Origin: an uncultured Mesorhizobium sp.
GTDB lineage: Bacteria; Pseudomonadota; Alphaproteobacteria; Rhizobiales; Rhizobiaceae
NCBI GenBank assembly: GCA_950071955.1
Contig: CATMOC010000002.1
Span: 1 to 26,605, forward strand
Direction of reading: 5' to 3'
DNA: 26,605 nt
Position numbers and translations under genes: made by a program. The notes under the pieces are model-generated. The model was not told the origin of the DNA, ran no database searches, and was given only the letters and a program-made list of their open reading frames with translations. Shown piece by piece: positions 8,148 to 16,367 of the stretch (positions within the stretch are counted from its first letter, which is position 1; every line of letters begins with the position of its first letter).

Positions 8148-9395
8148 TCATTTCACGGCGCGTGGTCCCCAGAGAATCGGCGCATAGCGGACGGCGAAAA
8201 GCAGGAAGGCCGCGCTCCACAGCGCTCCCCCGGTTGTCAGGAGGGCGGAGTAGCCGTCCCCGGCGAAGGGCGCCGCGACCCTGAGGGCGGCGCCGGCCGA
8301 AACCATCGCGTAGAGCGCCGTCAACGCCCGGTCGGCGACGATCGCGCGTCCGGTGTGGCCGAGGCTCGCCCGCGTCATGACCGCCAGCGTCATGGTCCCG
8401 ATCGCGCCCGCCGTCAGTGCGTGCAGCGCGGCGGAATACGGGACCGCGGGCAGAAGCGTGGATGCCCCCAGCAGCAAGAGCGAGACGGAGAGCCAGCCGT
8501 AACCGGCATGGAGGACGAAGAGGATCGGTTCCCGGACCGTCGCAAGTCCCCGCCAGCGCAGGAGCCTGGCTGCGACCAACAGCCCGGCGAGGCTGAGGAT
8601 GGCGCCGACGGCGGTGGAACCGGGAAAGAGGGCCCAGCCGGCGGTGGCCGCCGCGGTCGCTGCGAGCGCGGCCTTGTCGATTGCGCCGAAGCCGGCGGGA
8701 AGCTTTGTCGCGCCCTCCTTCACGAGCCAGTTTCGCGTGAAGCTCGGCACGATCCGGCCACCGATCAGCGCGAGCAGCATGGCGGCGACAGCGAGCGCGA
8801 GCCTCTGCCCTAAATCGTGCGGCAGGAGCCCGGCGCTGGCCAGGTGATCCGTGGCGTTGGCCATGCCGAACAGCGTGATCATCACGGCGACCGGCGCGTT
8901 CTTCCAGTTCCGGCCGGCGATGACCTCCCGCCAGATCGCGAATGCGAGGAATGCCGGGAAGGCGAGATCGGCCGCCATCGCAAGCCATGGATCCCCCACG
9001 ACCAGGCACGCAGCCCGGCCCGCCAACCAGAGGGCCACGAGCAGGAGGAGCGGCAACCCGCTCAGCGGCAGCCGCCCCGTCCAGTTGGGAACGGCGGTCA
9101 GCACGAAGCCGGCGATGACCGCGGCGAGGTATCCGAACAGCATCTCGTGGGCATGCCAGCGCATGCCCGGAAAGGGTCCGCCGATCTCGATGCCGCCGAA
9201 GTAGGCCCAGAGCCACAGCGGCACGGCGAGGCCGGCGTACAGCGCGCCGAGAAAGAAGAACGGCCGGAATCCGTAGTGCAGGATCGGCGGCATCGCGCGG
9301 ATGCGGCCGCGCCCGTCCCTGGACGCGTCGCCGGATTTCAGGGCCGCGCGTGGAACGGAGCGGTCGGCGGCGGAGATCGCGCGCGTGGAGGTCAT
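8148..9395 (-). CDS. nnrS: NnrS family protein (nitric-oxide-responsive membrane protein)
   Basis: This is a polytopic inner-membrane protein of 415 residues, the usual NnrS length, with about twelve hydrophobic segments after a 35-residue polar N-terminus. Recognisable NnrS features are LHYGFRPFFFLGALYAGLAV at about 39-58, WHAHEMLFGY near 80 (the conserved His pair), LTAVPNWTGR near 103, GGRIVPSFTRNWL near 215 and LHALTAGAIGTMTLAVMTRA near 330. NnrS proteins are described as haem- and copper-binding and protect against nitrosative stress during denitrification. Its start overlaps the preceding gene stop by four bases (ATGA at 9392-9395), so it is translated with the nirK-nirV block. The cell would need it when NirK makes NO. 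Confidence 0.9.
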   Translation of the reverse strand: MTSTRAISAADRSVPRAALKSGDASRDGRGRIRAMPPILHYGFRPFFFLGALYAGLAVPLWLWAYFGGIEIGGPFPGMRWHAHEMLFGYLAAVIAGFVLTAVPNWTGRLPLSGLPLLLLVALWLAGRAACLVVGDPWLAMAADLAFPAFLAFAIWREVIAGRNWKNAPVAVMITLFGMANATDHLASAGLLPHDLGQRLALAVAAMLLALIGGRIVPSFTRNWLVKEGATKLPAGFGAIDKAALAATAAATAGWALFPGSTAVGAILSLAGLLVAARLLRWRGLATVREPILFVLHAGYGWLSVSLLLLGASTLLPAVPYSAALHALTAGAIGTMTLAVMTRASLGHTGRAIVADRALTALYAMVSAGAALRVAAPFAGDGYSALLTTGGALWSAAFLLFAVRYAPILWGPRAVK

Positions 9396-9778
9396 GCGTT
9401 GCCCCGTCCGGCGGCCCGTCTTGCCGAGACGACGCCGTGGGCGGCGAAGTCCTCGACGTCCTGGAACAGCGACGCGATCTCGTGGAAGACGGTCCGGTCG
9501 GGTTCGTCAGGGTCGAGCGAATCGAGTTCTCCCAGAAGCGTCAGGACGATGACGATCGCGTCCCTCATCTTCCTGGCGTCTTCGAGGCCCCGGGCGCGTC
9601 GGAGGCGTTCTTCCTCCGCGCCGGCTTCATCGAGCACGGCGGTGGCCAGCGCTTCGCAGCGGCAGTCGAGACCGGCCGCCGCGATCCCGCGCCTCAGGCG
9701 TTCAACGACCGCATCCGGTTCCTCCGGAACGCGCTCGATATGGGGACTGGCCCCGCGGCCGGTTGTCATGGCTCTCAT
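9392..9778 (-). CDS. Small acidic protein of unknown function between nirV and nnrS
   Basis: This 128-residue protein has no family I recognise. It is mostly helical, rich in Glu, Asp, Arg and Leu, has no signal peptide, and carries one CRC motif near residue 40. A moderately hydrophobic helix (about 73-84) is followed by an acidic stretch, LDSLDPDEPD. Its reality is supported by position rather than homology. Its ATG overlaps the nirV stop by four bases (9775-9778) and its stop overlaps the nnrS ATG by four bases (9392-9395), a pattern of translational coupling on both sides. A larger in-frame extension upstream would run antisense-free through nirV and is not credible. Its role is presumably in nitrite reduction or NO handling. 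Confidence 0.65.
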   Translation of the reverse strand: MRAMTTGRGASPHIERVPEEPDAVVERLRRGIAAAGLDCRCEALATAVLDEAGAEEERLRRARGLEDARKMRDAIVIVLTLLGELDSLDPDEPDRTVFHEIASLFQDVEDFAAHGVVSARRAAGRGNA

Positions 9779-10683
9779 TTGCCGTTCTCCTGGGCAATCT
9801 TCGTACCGATCGTGTCGACGAGGTTTCGCAGCCTCGCGGCCGCTGCCGCCACGGCGGAGCGGTCTTCCAGGACGAGCCGGAAACCGAGGTTCTCGGGAGG
9901 CGTGCCGACGGCGCATCCGCCGCTCTTGCCGTCGCGGACGAAGGTGGACATGTACGCCCGATGCCGTCCCTCCATCACCCGGACGCCGCAATTCTCCGTG
10001 GAATCGACGACGTCGCGATCCTCGCCCAGGATCGTCCTCGCGTAGCAGGTCGACGTCCATTCCCAGACGTTCCCGGCGAAGTCCTCCACGCCCTTCGAGT
10101 TGGCCCCGTAATAGCCGGCGGGCTTCGGCTTGGGGTCGGGTGGGCGCTTCGCGGCCGCCTCCTCGCGATAGCGCCTGATCCAGCGCACGGCGGGATTGGC
10201 AGGGTCGTCCGCGGCGGCGGAGAAGGCGTCGCCCGAGAAGCGCTCCGCCGCGGCAGCGGCGGCTTCGATCGCGGTGGGAAGCCGCCACGTTAGGCGGGTC
10301 GCCTTCGAGTACCACTGAGCATAGGATTGCGCGTCCAGCCAGTTCACCCCGGTGACCGGGACGTCGGCTTGCACCATCCTCGCGTCGGGCGCGGCACATG
10401 CTGCCTCGTCCACGCAGCGCCGGTAGTCGGCGAGGCTTACCTGCCGCTTCATGATCTGGAAGGCGCCCACCGCCGCCCGCTCCACCGGAGCCACCGCCGG
10501 GGTTCCGACGGCGAGGAATTCTCCGGGCAACGGAAAGTCGAGCGTCGTCGCGCCGACGACCACTGTCGCGGCCGGCTGCATCGCCGGATCGACAGGGGAG
10601 CCCGCCATGATCCCGGCGGCCGTGAGGGGGACCGCGATGGCCGCCGCGGCGCCCAGGGCGGCTTCGAGAAGGGTGAGGTGCAT
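9775..10683 (-). CDS. nirV: NirV, formylglycine-generating-enzyme-like protein
   Basis: This is a 302-residue protein with a hydrophobic N-terminal segment (about residues 6-28, signal or anchor) followed by a SUMF1/FGE-sulfatase-type domain. Diagnostic pieces are VTGVNWLDAQSYAQWYS near 108, TWRLPTAIEAAAAAA near 132 and DFAGNVWEWTSTCY near 203, with a GFRLVLED C-terminus at 267-274. Genes of this type directly follow nirK in many rhizobia and are called nirV; the biochemical role is not settled. The start is supported by GGCGGAGG shortly upstream, partly inside a short hairpin (CCGCC/GGCGG, 10692-10706). It lies 58 bases after nirK and overlaps the next gene. FGE proteins use cysteines for copper or oxidation; I did not verify a full catalytic pair. 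Confidence 0.88.
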   Translation of the reverse strand: MHLTLLEAALGAAAAIAVPLTAAGIMAGSPVDPAMQPAATVVVGATTLDFPLPGEFLAVGTPAVAPVERAAVGAFQIMKRQVSLADYRRCVDEAACAAPDARMVQADVPVTGVNWLDAQSYAQWYSKATRLTWRLPTAIEAAAAAAERFSGDAFSAAADDPANPAVRWIRRYREEAAAKRPPDPKPKPAGYYGANSKGVEDFAGNVWEWTSTCYARTILGEDRDVVDSTENCGVRVMEGRHRAYMSTFVRDGKSGGCAVGTPPENLGFRLVLEDRSAVAAAAARLRNLVDTIGTKIAQENGK

Positions 10684-10741
10684 GTCGGCCTCCGCCAGAG
10701 AGGCGGTCCGGTCGATGCCGGGCCGCCTTGCCTTCGGGCGA

Positions 10742-11845
10742 TCAGTTCATGGGGATCGGGCCAGGCGCCGCGACCTGCTTCATCAGGTCGTCGTCCCACT
10801 CGCCCTCGACCACGAAGTGCGCCGTCGCGCCGAGTTCCACAGCTTCGATCAGGTTGTGGTTGACGTAGGCGTAGATGCCGGGCTGCAGGAATGTGTAGAG
10901 CGCCGCCCCGGCGGAGCCGCCGCGGATGAACCAGGTCTCGAGGTCCTTGGCCGGCGGGTTGGCGAATTTGCCCTGTTCCCAGACGTAGTCGCCATGGCCG
11001 CCGATCAGGTGGGGCCGGGTATCCCGGTTCGCCTGGCTGTGGACGATCAGCACGGTCTCGCCGACTTTCGCCTTCATGGCGTTGTCGCCGGTCAGCGCGC
11101 CCTTCGCGCCGTTGAAGACGACGTGGGTCGGGATCAGGCCCCTCATCACCTCGACCGTGTCGGCGTAGGAATCGCCGTGGCTCTCGTAGGTCTTGAAGTT
11201 GCCTTCCTCGTCGCGCGGGACGTAGAGGTCGTTCTCGCCGACGTAGAAGACCTTGTCGTAGGTCAGGGTCTCGCCCTTCTCATTCTTCAGTCCGTCGCGC
11301 GGCAGCACCATGATCGTGCCGCTCATGCCCGACACGACGTGCCAGGGGATCATCGCCCCTTCCGGCGCGCAGTGGTAGACGAAGGTACCGGTGCGGGTCG
11401 CCTTGAAGCGCAGGGTCACCTGTTCGCCGGGATTGATGAGGGTCAGCGCCCCGCCGCCCAGCGCGCCAGTGGCGGCATGGAAGTCGATGTTGTGCGGCAA
11501 CGGGTTTGTCTCGGGGTTCATCAGCGTCATCTCGACATAGTCGCCTTCGTGCACCACCATCATCGGGCCGGGCATGGAACCGTCGAAGGTCATTGCCTGG
11601 AATTCGGTCCCCTCGTCGTCGATGACGACCGTCTTCTCGACGATGGGCATGGTGAACTCGACGACCTTCGGCCCGCCCGTTGCGACCTGCTCGTGGGCAT
11701 GCACGTAGGGCGGCGCCACGAGCGCGACCTTCTCGCGCGGAAGCGCTGCAATCTCGGTTTCGTTGGCCGCGGCTGCAAGCGGCGGCATCGCGGCCAGCAT
11801 GGCGGTTGCGGCCGCTCCCAGAAGTGCCTGGCGACGCGTGAACAT
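10742..11845 (-). CDS. nirK: Copper-containing dissimilatory nitrite reductase
   Basis: This enzyme reduces nitrite to nitric oxide in the periplasm during denitrification. It has 367 residues: a twin-arginine signal (TRRQALLG at 3-10, Ala-rich tail to about 27), then two cupredoxin domains. All copper and catalytic residues are in place: type 1 copper H118, C159, H169, M174; type 2 copper H123, H158, H330; catalytic D121 and H279. Spacing matches the Alcaligenes enzyme with an almost constant offset. Start ATG 11845 has an AGGAGA ribosome-binding site. An NNR/FNR-like dyad and a leader hairpin lie upstream. No nnrR, azurin/pseudoazurin or nor genes are in this window, so electron donor and NO reductase must be elsewhere. 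Confidence 0.97.
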   Translation of the reverse strand: MFTRRQALLGAAATAMLAAMPPLAAAANETEIAALPREKVALVAPPYVHAHEQVATGGPKVVEFTMPIVEKTVVIDDEGTEFQAMTFDGSMPGPMMVVHEGDYVEMTLMNPETNPLPHNIDFHAATGALGGGALTLINPGEQVTLRFKATRTGTFVYHCAPEGAMIPWHVVSGMSGTIMVLPRDGLKNEKGETLTYDKVFYVGENDLYVPRDEEGNFKTYESHGDSYADTVEVMRGLIPTHVVFNGAKGALTGDNAMKAKVGETVLIVHSQANRDTRPHLIGGHGDYVWEQGKFANPPAKDLETWFIRGGSAGAALYTFLQPGIYAYVNHNLIEAVELGATAHFVVEGEWDDDLMKQVAAPGPIPMN

Positions 11846-11864
11846 GGCGGTTCTCCTTTTCGAT

Positions 11865-11880
11865 CCATCGTTTTCGATGG
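11865..11880 (-). other. Perfect stem-loop at the expected 5' end of the nirK transcript
   Basis: CCATCG and CGATGG (11865-11870 and 11875-11880) form a perfect six-pair stem with a four-base loop. If transcription starts near 11878-11880, as the upstream dyad predicts, this hairpin is the very first part of the nirK mRNA, where it could protect the 5' end or affect translation. The role is inference. Confidence 0.45.
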
Positions 11881-11912
11881 AGTGAACCTATGCCCGCGCG
11901 CAAAAGCCTTCT

Positions 11913-11926
11913 TTGTCGTGGCGCAA
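11913..11926 (-). promoter_or_regulatory. Candidate NnrR/FNR-family binding dyad for nirK
   Basis: The plus-strand sequence TTGTCGTGGCGCAA is a TTG-N8-CAA dyad with partly matching inner bases (TTGTC and TTGCG half-sites), like CRP/FNR-family sites of the NnrR/DNR type. Its centre is 11919.5. An activator at -41.5 would place the start of transcription near 11878, and the hexamer TAGGTT (plus-strand 11885-11890) then falls at about -10. This fits a class II NO-responsive promoter. The regulator gene is not in the window. Confidence 0.5.
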
Positions 11927-11966
11927 ATTGGCGACGGGAAGGCCGCCTCGTTCTCTCTAGGGCGAA

Positions 11967-12000
11967 ATCGCCGTCGAGATGCCGCCTTGCAGACGGCGAT
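11967..12000. repeat. Nine-base perfect inverted repeat between acnA-like gene and nirK
   Basis: ATCGCCGTC (11967-11975) and GACGGCGAT (11992-12000) are perfect inverted copies around a 16-base loop. It sits 139 bases after the end of the aconitase-like gene and upstream of the nirK promoter, on the path of minus-strand transcription. It may stop or slow read-through from the aconitase operon into nirK, although no T-run follows it. It could also be an operator. The remaining bases from 11846 to 12138 show no convincing gene. Confidence 0.4.
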
Positions 12001-12138
12001 CCGGCCGGCCCGTGGCCGCCGGTCCGCCGGGGATCGGGAGTTGAACCGGAGTTGCGCGACGAACGCGCGAAGGCGCGCCGCCGCACGTCTCGGGCGCGGC
12101 GGTGTTGCAAGCGGTCTCGTTTGGCTGCAGGCCCGTCG

Positions 12139-14832
12139 CTAACCGGCTCCTCCGGCTCCCGCCAGATTGCCGATCAGGTTGCCGAGGATGAAAGGCATCA
12201 TGCCGCCGGCGCGCAGATAGTCGATCTCGACCTGCGTATCGACGCGCAGAACGAGCGGGATCTCGCGGACCGCGCCATCCGCCTTCCTGACCGCGAGGGT
12301 GAGGGATTGCCTTGGCCGGACGTCGCCCTCGACACCTTTGAGATAGAAGATTTCCGAACCGTCGAAGCCCAGGCTCTCGCCCGTCTCGCCAGCGGGAAAC
12401 TGACATGGAAGCACGCCCATGCCGATCAGGTTCGAACGATGGATGCGCTCGAAGCTCGACGCGACGACGGCGCGCACGTTCAGAAGCCGCGTGCCCTTGG
12501 CCGCCCAGTCGCGGGCGCTTCCCGTGCCGTATTCCTCGCCCGCCAGCACGATCAGCGGCACGCCCTCTTCATGGTAGCGCAGCGAGGCGTCGTAGATCGA
12601 CATCGTCTCGCCCGAAGGTTGGTGGCAGGTAACGCTGCCCTCGGTGCCCGGCACCATGAGGTTGCGCAGCCGCACGTTCGAGAACGCGCCGCGGACCATG
12701 ACCTCGTGGTTCATGCGCCGGGAGCCGAAATTGTTGAAATCCTTCGCCGCGACGCCTTGCCGTGACAGGTATGCGCCGGCGACCGTGTCGCGGCCGATGC
12801 TGCCGATCGGCGAGATGTGGTCGGTCGTGACGGAATTGCCGAGGATCGCCAGCGCACGCGCGCCGTCGATGTCCTTGAGCACGTCCTGGCGCATACCGCC
12901 GTCGAGGAATGGCGGCTCCTTGATGTAGGTCGAGCGGTCGTCCCAGGGAAACAGGCGGCCGGTCTCGTTGGGAATGTCGGCCCAGTATGGGTTGCGTGCC
13001 GTGAAGTCGCCGGAATAGGTCTCGCGGTAGAAGCCGGGATCGGCGGCCCGGGCCATGGCCTCGGCCAGTTCCTCGCGGCTAGGCCAGATGTCCCTGAGAT
13101 AGACGGCGCGGCCGTCCGTGCCGGTGCCGATCGGATCGCGCGTCATGTCGATGTCGACGGTACCGGCGAGCGCGAAGGCGACGACCAGCGGCGGGCTGGC
13201 GAGGAACGACGCCTTGACCATGCGATGGATGCGCGCCTCGAAATTCCTGTTGCCCGACAGAACCGCGCAAGCCACGCCGTCGGACGACCTGATCTCTTCC
13301 TCAAGCGCGGGGTCGAGCGGCCCGGAAGCGCCGACACAGGGGGCGCAGCTGTAGCCGGCGACCGCGAAGCCCAGCGCGTCGAGCGGGTCCTGCAATCCCG
13401 TTTCCTCGAGATAGCGGCTGACCACGAGCGAGCCGGGCGTGAGCGACGTCTTGACCCAGGGCTTGGTCGTCAATCCCGCCGCCACCGCTTTCCTGGCGAC
13501 CAGACCGGCGGCCAGCATGACGCTCGGATTGGACGTATTCGTGCAGGACGTGACCGCGGCGATCACCACGTCGCCGTCGCGAAAGCCGCCGTTGCGGGGT
13601 TTCGAGGCCGGACGCGCGTAGCCGCCCTCGCCTTGCGGCTTTACGAGCGTGTCTTCGAACACATGCTTGACGTCCGACAGGCCGATCCGGTCCTGCGGCC
13701 GCCGGGGTCCGGCGACGCTCGGGACGACGTCCCCCAGATCGAGCTGGAGCAGCCGGGTGTAGGCCACCTCGCCCTCCTTCGGTGCCCCGAACAGTCCCTG
13801 CGTGCGGTAGTAGAGTTCAGTCGCATGCACCGTGTCTTCGGGCCGGCCCGTCTGGCGCAGGTAGCCGATGGTCTGCTCGTCCATCGGGAAGTAGCCGATC
13901 GTGGCGCCATATTCCGGCGCCATGTTGGCGATGGTGGCGCGGTCCGGGATGCTGAGCTTCGATACGCCTTCGCCGTGGAACTCCAGGAACTGCCCGACCA
14001 CCTTTGCCTTTCGCAGCATCTCGGTGACGTGGAGAACCAGGTCTGTCGCGGTGACGCCTTCGCCGAGTTCGCCGCGCACCTCGATGCCGACCACATCCGG
14101 CATGAGGAAGCAGACGGGCTGGCCGAGGATCGCGCCCTGCGCCTCGATGCCGCCGACACCCCACCCGACCGTTCCCAGTCCCGAGATCATGCAGGTGTGC
14201 GAATCCGTCGCCACCATCGTATCGGGCATGCACACGCCGTCCTTGACCAGGAGGCCGGGCGCCAGAAATTCGAGGTTGAGCTGATGCAGTATCCCGGCGC
14301 CCGGCGGGAAGAGCCGGATGCCCTTGTAGGCCTGCACCGCCCATTTGACGAACTGGTAGCGCTCGTGGTTGCGCTGGATATCCAGCTCCATGTTGCGGAG
14401 TTTGGCGTCGGGGAAACCGTAGAAATCGACGGTGAGCGTATGGTCGAGCGCCATGTCGACCGGGACGGCCGGCTGCACGCTTTCGACCGGGAGACCGAGC
14501 CGGTCCATGCTGGAGCGCATCGCGGTGAGGTCGCCGAGCAGCGGAATGCCGGCCGCGCAGTTGAGCGCGACGCGGCCGACCGTGAAGGGAATTTCCTCGG
14601 TCCGCTCGGCGACCGGCTGCCAGTTGGCGAGCGCCCGCACCTGGTCCTCGGTGATGCGTCGGCCGTCGCAGTGCCGCAGGAGCGATTCCAGCACAACGCG
14701 CAGCACGACGGGCAGGCGCATGTGGTCGCCCTGCCCTGCCGCGTTGAGCGCGGCGAGCGAATAGTATTCCTTCGCGCCTAGACCGGGGAGGTCGATTTCG
14801 CGTCGGGCGATCGAATCAAACGGGTTGCTCAT
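12139..14832 (-). CDS. Divergent aconitase-family hydratase (AcnA-like paralogue)
   Basis: This 897-residue protein has the four-domain aconitase A/IRP1 layout. The 4Fe-4S ligands are C430, C496 and C499, spaced as in E. coli AcnA. D130-H131, the DSHT motif (210-213), R529/R534 (NRNFEAR), D671-H672 and S772/R774 (GSARD) are present. Two differences stand out. Where housekeeping AcnA has LQDFTGVPA, this protein has LNCAAGIPL (N91-C92), losing the active-site Gln. The second Ser of the GSSR motif is Ala (A773). It probably hydrates or dehydrates a tricarboxylate related to cis-aconitate or methylaconitate, not citrate itself. It starts 15 bases after the MmgE/PrpD gene, forming an operon. A housekeeping acnA is expected elsewhere in the genome. 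Confidence 0.85.
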   Translation of the reverse strand: MSNPFDSIARREIDLPGLGAKEYYSLAALNAAGQGDHMRLPVVLRVVLESLLRHCDGRRITEDQVRALANWQPVAERTEEIPFTVGRVALNCAAGIPLLGDLTAMRSSMDRLGLPVESVQPAVPVDMALDHTLTVDFYGFPDAKLRNMELDIQRNHERYQFVKWAVQAYKGIRLFPPGAGILHQLNLEFLAPGLLVKDGVCMPDTMVATDSHTCMISGLGTVGWGVGGIEAQGAILGQPVCFLMPDVVGIEVRGELGEGVTATDLVLHVTEMLRKAKVVGQFLEFHGEGVSKLSIPDRATIANMAPEYGATIGYFPMDEQTIGYLRQTGRPEDTVHATELYYRTQGLFGAPKEGEVAYTRLLQLDLGDVVPSVAGPRRPQDRIGLSDVKHVFEDTLVKPQGEGGYARPASKPRNGGFRDGDVVIAAVTSCTNTSNPSVMLAAGLVARKAVAAGLTTKPWVKTSLTPGSLVVSRYLEETGLQDPLDALGFAVAGYSCAPCVGASGPLDPALEEEIRSSDGVACAVLSGNRNFEARIHRMVKASFLASPPLVVAFALAGTVDIDMTRDPIGTGTDGRAVYLRDIWPSREELAEAMARAADPGFYRETYSGDFTARNPYWADIPNETGRLFPWDDRSTYIKEPPFLDGGMRQDVLKDIDGARALAILGNSVTTDHISPIGSIGRDTVAGAYLSRQGVAAKDFNNFGSRRMNHEVMVRGAFSNVRLRNLMVPGTEGSVTCHQPSGETMSIYDASLRYHEEGVPLIVLAGEEYGTGSARDWAAKGTRLLNVRAVVASSFERIHRSNLIGMGVLPCQFPAGETGESLGFDGSEIFYLKGVEGDVRPRQSLTLAVRKADGAVREIPLVLRVDTQVEIDYLRAGGMMPFILGNLIGNLAGAGGAG

Positions 14833-14847
14833 CAGGCGTTGCTCATT

Positions 14848-16236
14848 TCACGAGGCATTCCGGGCTGCGCCCAGGAGGTGGGTCAACTCGCCCAGGGTCT
14901 TCAGTTCTTCGATCCGCGAAACGTTGCCAGCCAGCGCACACGCGTCGCCTTCGCTCAGCACCTTTCGCGCGAGGATCGAAAACTTCTGCTCAAGTTCGGC
15001 ATCGCTGCACGGGTCGGCCGGGGTGCCCCGGCATTCCGGCACCCACATGTGCCTGACGCTGCCGTCGGCGAGCGTGAGTTCCACGTCTGCTGCGAACTTT
15101 GCCGGATAGACCGCCTCGGCCTCGGCGCTGACATGGATCTCGACCTTCGTCTGGACGTCGCGCATCGCCTTCTGCGTCAGCCGCTTCTCCCCATACTCCG
15201 CCGGGTCCTTCGGATCGCCCAGAAGCGCGAGCGCGGCGCAGAAGGGGATGGAGTACTGCGCGCCCATCGTATCGACCGGCGCGGGATTGCCGTTGTTGGC
15301 GGCCGCATAGCTGCTGACTCCGACGCGGATGGACGCGACGTCCGCCGCTGCGAGTTCCCGGCCGCCGCGCATGTCCGACAGAGCCTGCACGACGGGCTGA
15401 ATCCAGCCGCAGATCGGGTAGACCTTGAACCAGATGTCGCTGATCGCCCATTTCGAGCCCAGGCCGTCGGTCAGGCGTTCGGGCGCGGCGGTCGCGCCGC
15501 CGAAGATCTCGAGAAGACCGAACCTGCCGTCGATGGCATAGGGCGGGCCGGAAAAGCCGCGGCGGGCCAGCTGGCAGGCCCGCACGCCCGCTTCGGCCCC
15601 GCGCCCGAGATGCAGCCGCTTGACCATGCCGCCGCCATCGCCCGAGGCGAATGCCTTGATACCCGAGGCTGCCGAACAGGACAGCCCGATCGCCGACGTC
15701 AGTTGCGCGAGGTCCAGGCCCGCGACCTTGCCTGCGGCCATCGCGGCGGCGACGGGGGCGGTGAGGCTCGTGACGTGGAAGCCGAGCCGCGAGGGGCTTA
15801 CGCCCATGCCGACGGCGACACGGTGCATGATCTCGTAGCCAGCGACGATGCCTGATATCAGCGCCTCGCCGGAAGCGCCGGTCGCCTCCGCGGCCGCGAG
15901 CGCGGCGGGGACGACCGCGGCTGCCGGATGGACGATCGAGCTGGCGATCAGGTCGTCGAGTTCATAGCCATGGATCGCCAGACCGTTGCACATCGCCGCG
16001 GCGGGTGCCGAGAGCCGGGTCCCATACCCGATGACGGTGCAGTTTCCCGAGCTCCGTTCCTCGATCATCTCCGCGGCCAGGATGCGCGACCATGGCTGGA
16101 GCGTCCCGAACAGCCCGCATCCGAGCGCGTCCAGCAGGCACTGCCGCGCCTTTGCGCGCACGTCTTGCGGCAGCTGGTCGTAGGTCAGATCGTGAAGGAA
16201 TTCGACGAGGCCCGTCGACCGATATGCTGTCGCCAC
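14848..16236 (-). CDS. MmgE/PrpD family protein (2-methylcitrate dehydratase / cis-aconitate decarboxylase-like)
   Basis: This is a 462-residue cytoplasmic enzyme of the MmgE/PrpD family. The family includes 2-methylcitrate dehydratase, cis-aconitate decarboxylase (ACOD1) and iminodisuccinate epimerase. The N-terminal helical domain has HGYELDD (89-95) and the catalytic-type His H103 (IVHPAAAVVPAALAAAE); H154 (GFHVTSLTAP) and K206 (VKRLHLGRGAEAG) match family active-site positions. Relative to human ACOD1 as I remember it, the Asp93 and Thr97 positions appear as Glu92 and Leu96, so I would not call it a decarboxylase outright. It uses a GTG start; no better ATG is nearby. With the aconitase-like gene 15 bases downstream it probably handles the same tricarboxylate. 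A 14-base regulatory site lies upstream. Confidence 0.85.
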   Translation of the reverse strand: MATAYRSTGLVEFLHDLTYDQLPQDVRAKARQCLLDALGCGLFGTLQPWSRILAAEMIEERSSGNCTVIGYGTRLSAPAAAMCNGLAIHGYELDDLIASSIVHPAAAVVPAALAAAEATGASGEALISGIVAGYEIMHRVAVGMGVSPSRLGFHVTSLTAPVAAAMAAGKVAGLDLAQLTSAIGLSCSAASGIKAFASGDGGGMVKRLHLGRGAEAGVRACQLARRGFSGPPYAIDGRFGLLEIFGGATAAPERLTDGLGSKWAISDIWFKVYPICGWIQPVVQALSDMRGGRELAAADVASIRVGVSSYAAANNGNPAPVDTMGAQYSIPFCAALALLGDPKDPAEYGEKRLTQKAMRDVQTKVEIHVSAEAEAVYPAKFAADVELTLADGSVRHMWVPECRGTPADPCSDAELEQKFSILARKVLSEGDACALAGNVSRIEELKTLGELTHLLGAARNAS

Positions 16237-16367
16237 TGTTCCGCGTCCCGGGGTTGCACGTGTCCTTGCCCGCGCGCAATTCCACGACGAGCCGGAGATG
16301 GACCGCGTCCTCCCCGCAACGCCGGCACGTTAGGGCCGAGGCCCCGGTCGGAACAACGCCGAAATGC

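Noticed and set aside
12031..12054. Sequence resembling a tRNA T-arm on the minus strand (GGTTCAACTCC), a possible attachment-site remnant
   Set aside because: Only four of five T-stem pairs form and no acceptor stem, CCA end or anticodon arm can be built around it.
12817..14781. 654-residue open frame antisense to the aconitase-like gene
   Set aside because: High-GC shadow frame; Arg/Asp/His-rich with no domain, while the opposite strand encodes a full aconitase with all motifs. Similar long shadows at 17346-19046, 24814-26511, 10451-12142 and 8817-10178 were dropped for the same reason.
14848..16236. Naming the MmgE/PrpD gene prpD with a complete methylcitrate cycle
   Set aside because: No prpC (methylcitrate synthase) or prpE is present, and the lyase-family gene is in a different operon 7 kb away beyond the nir block.
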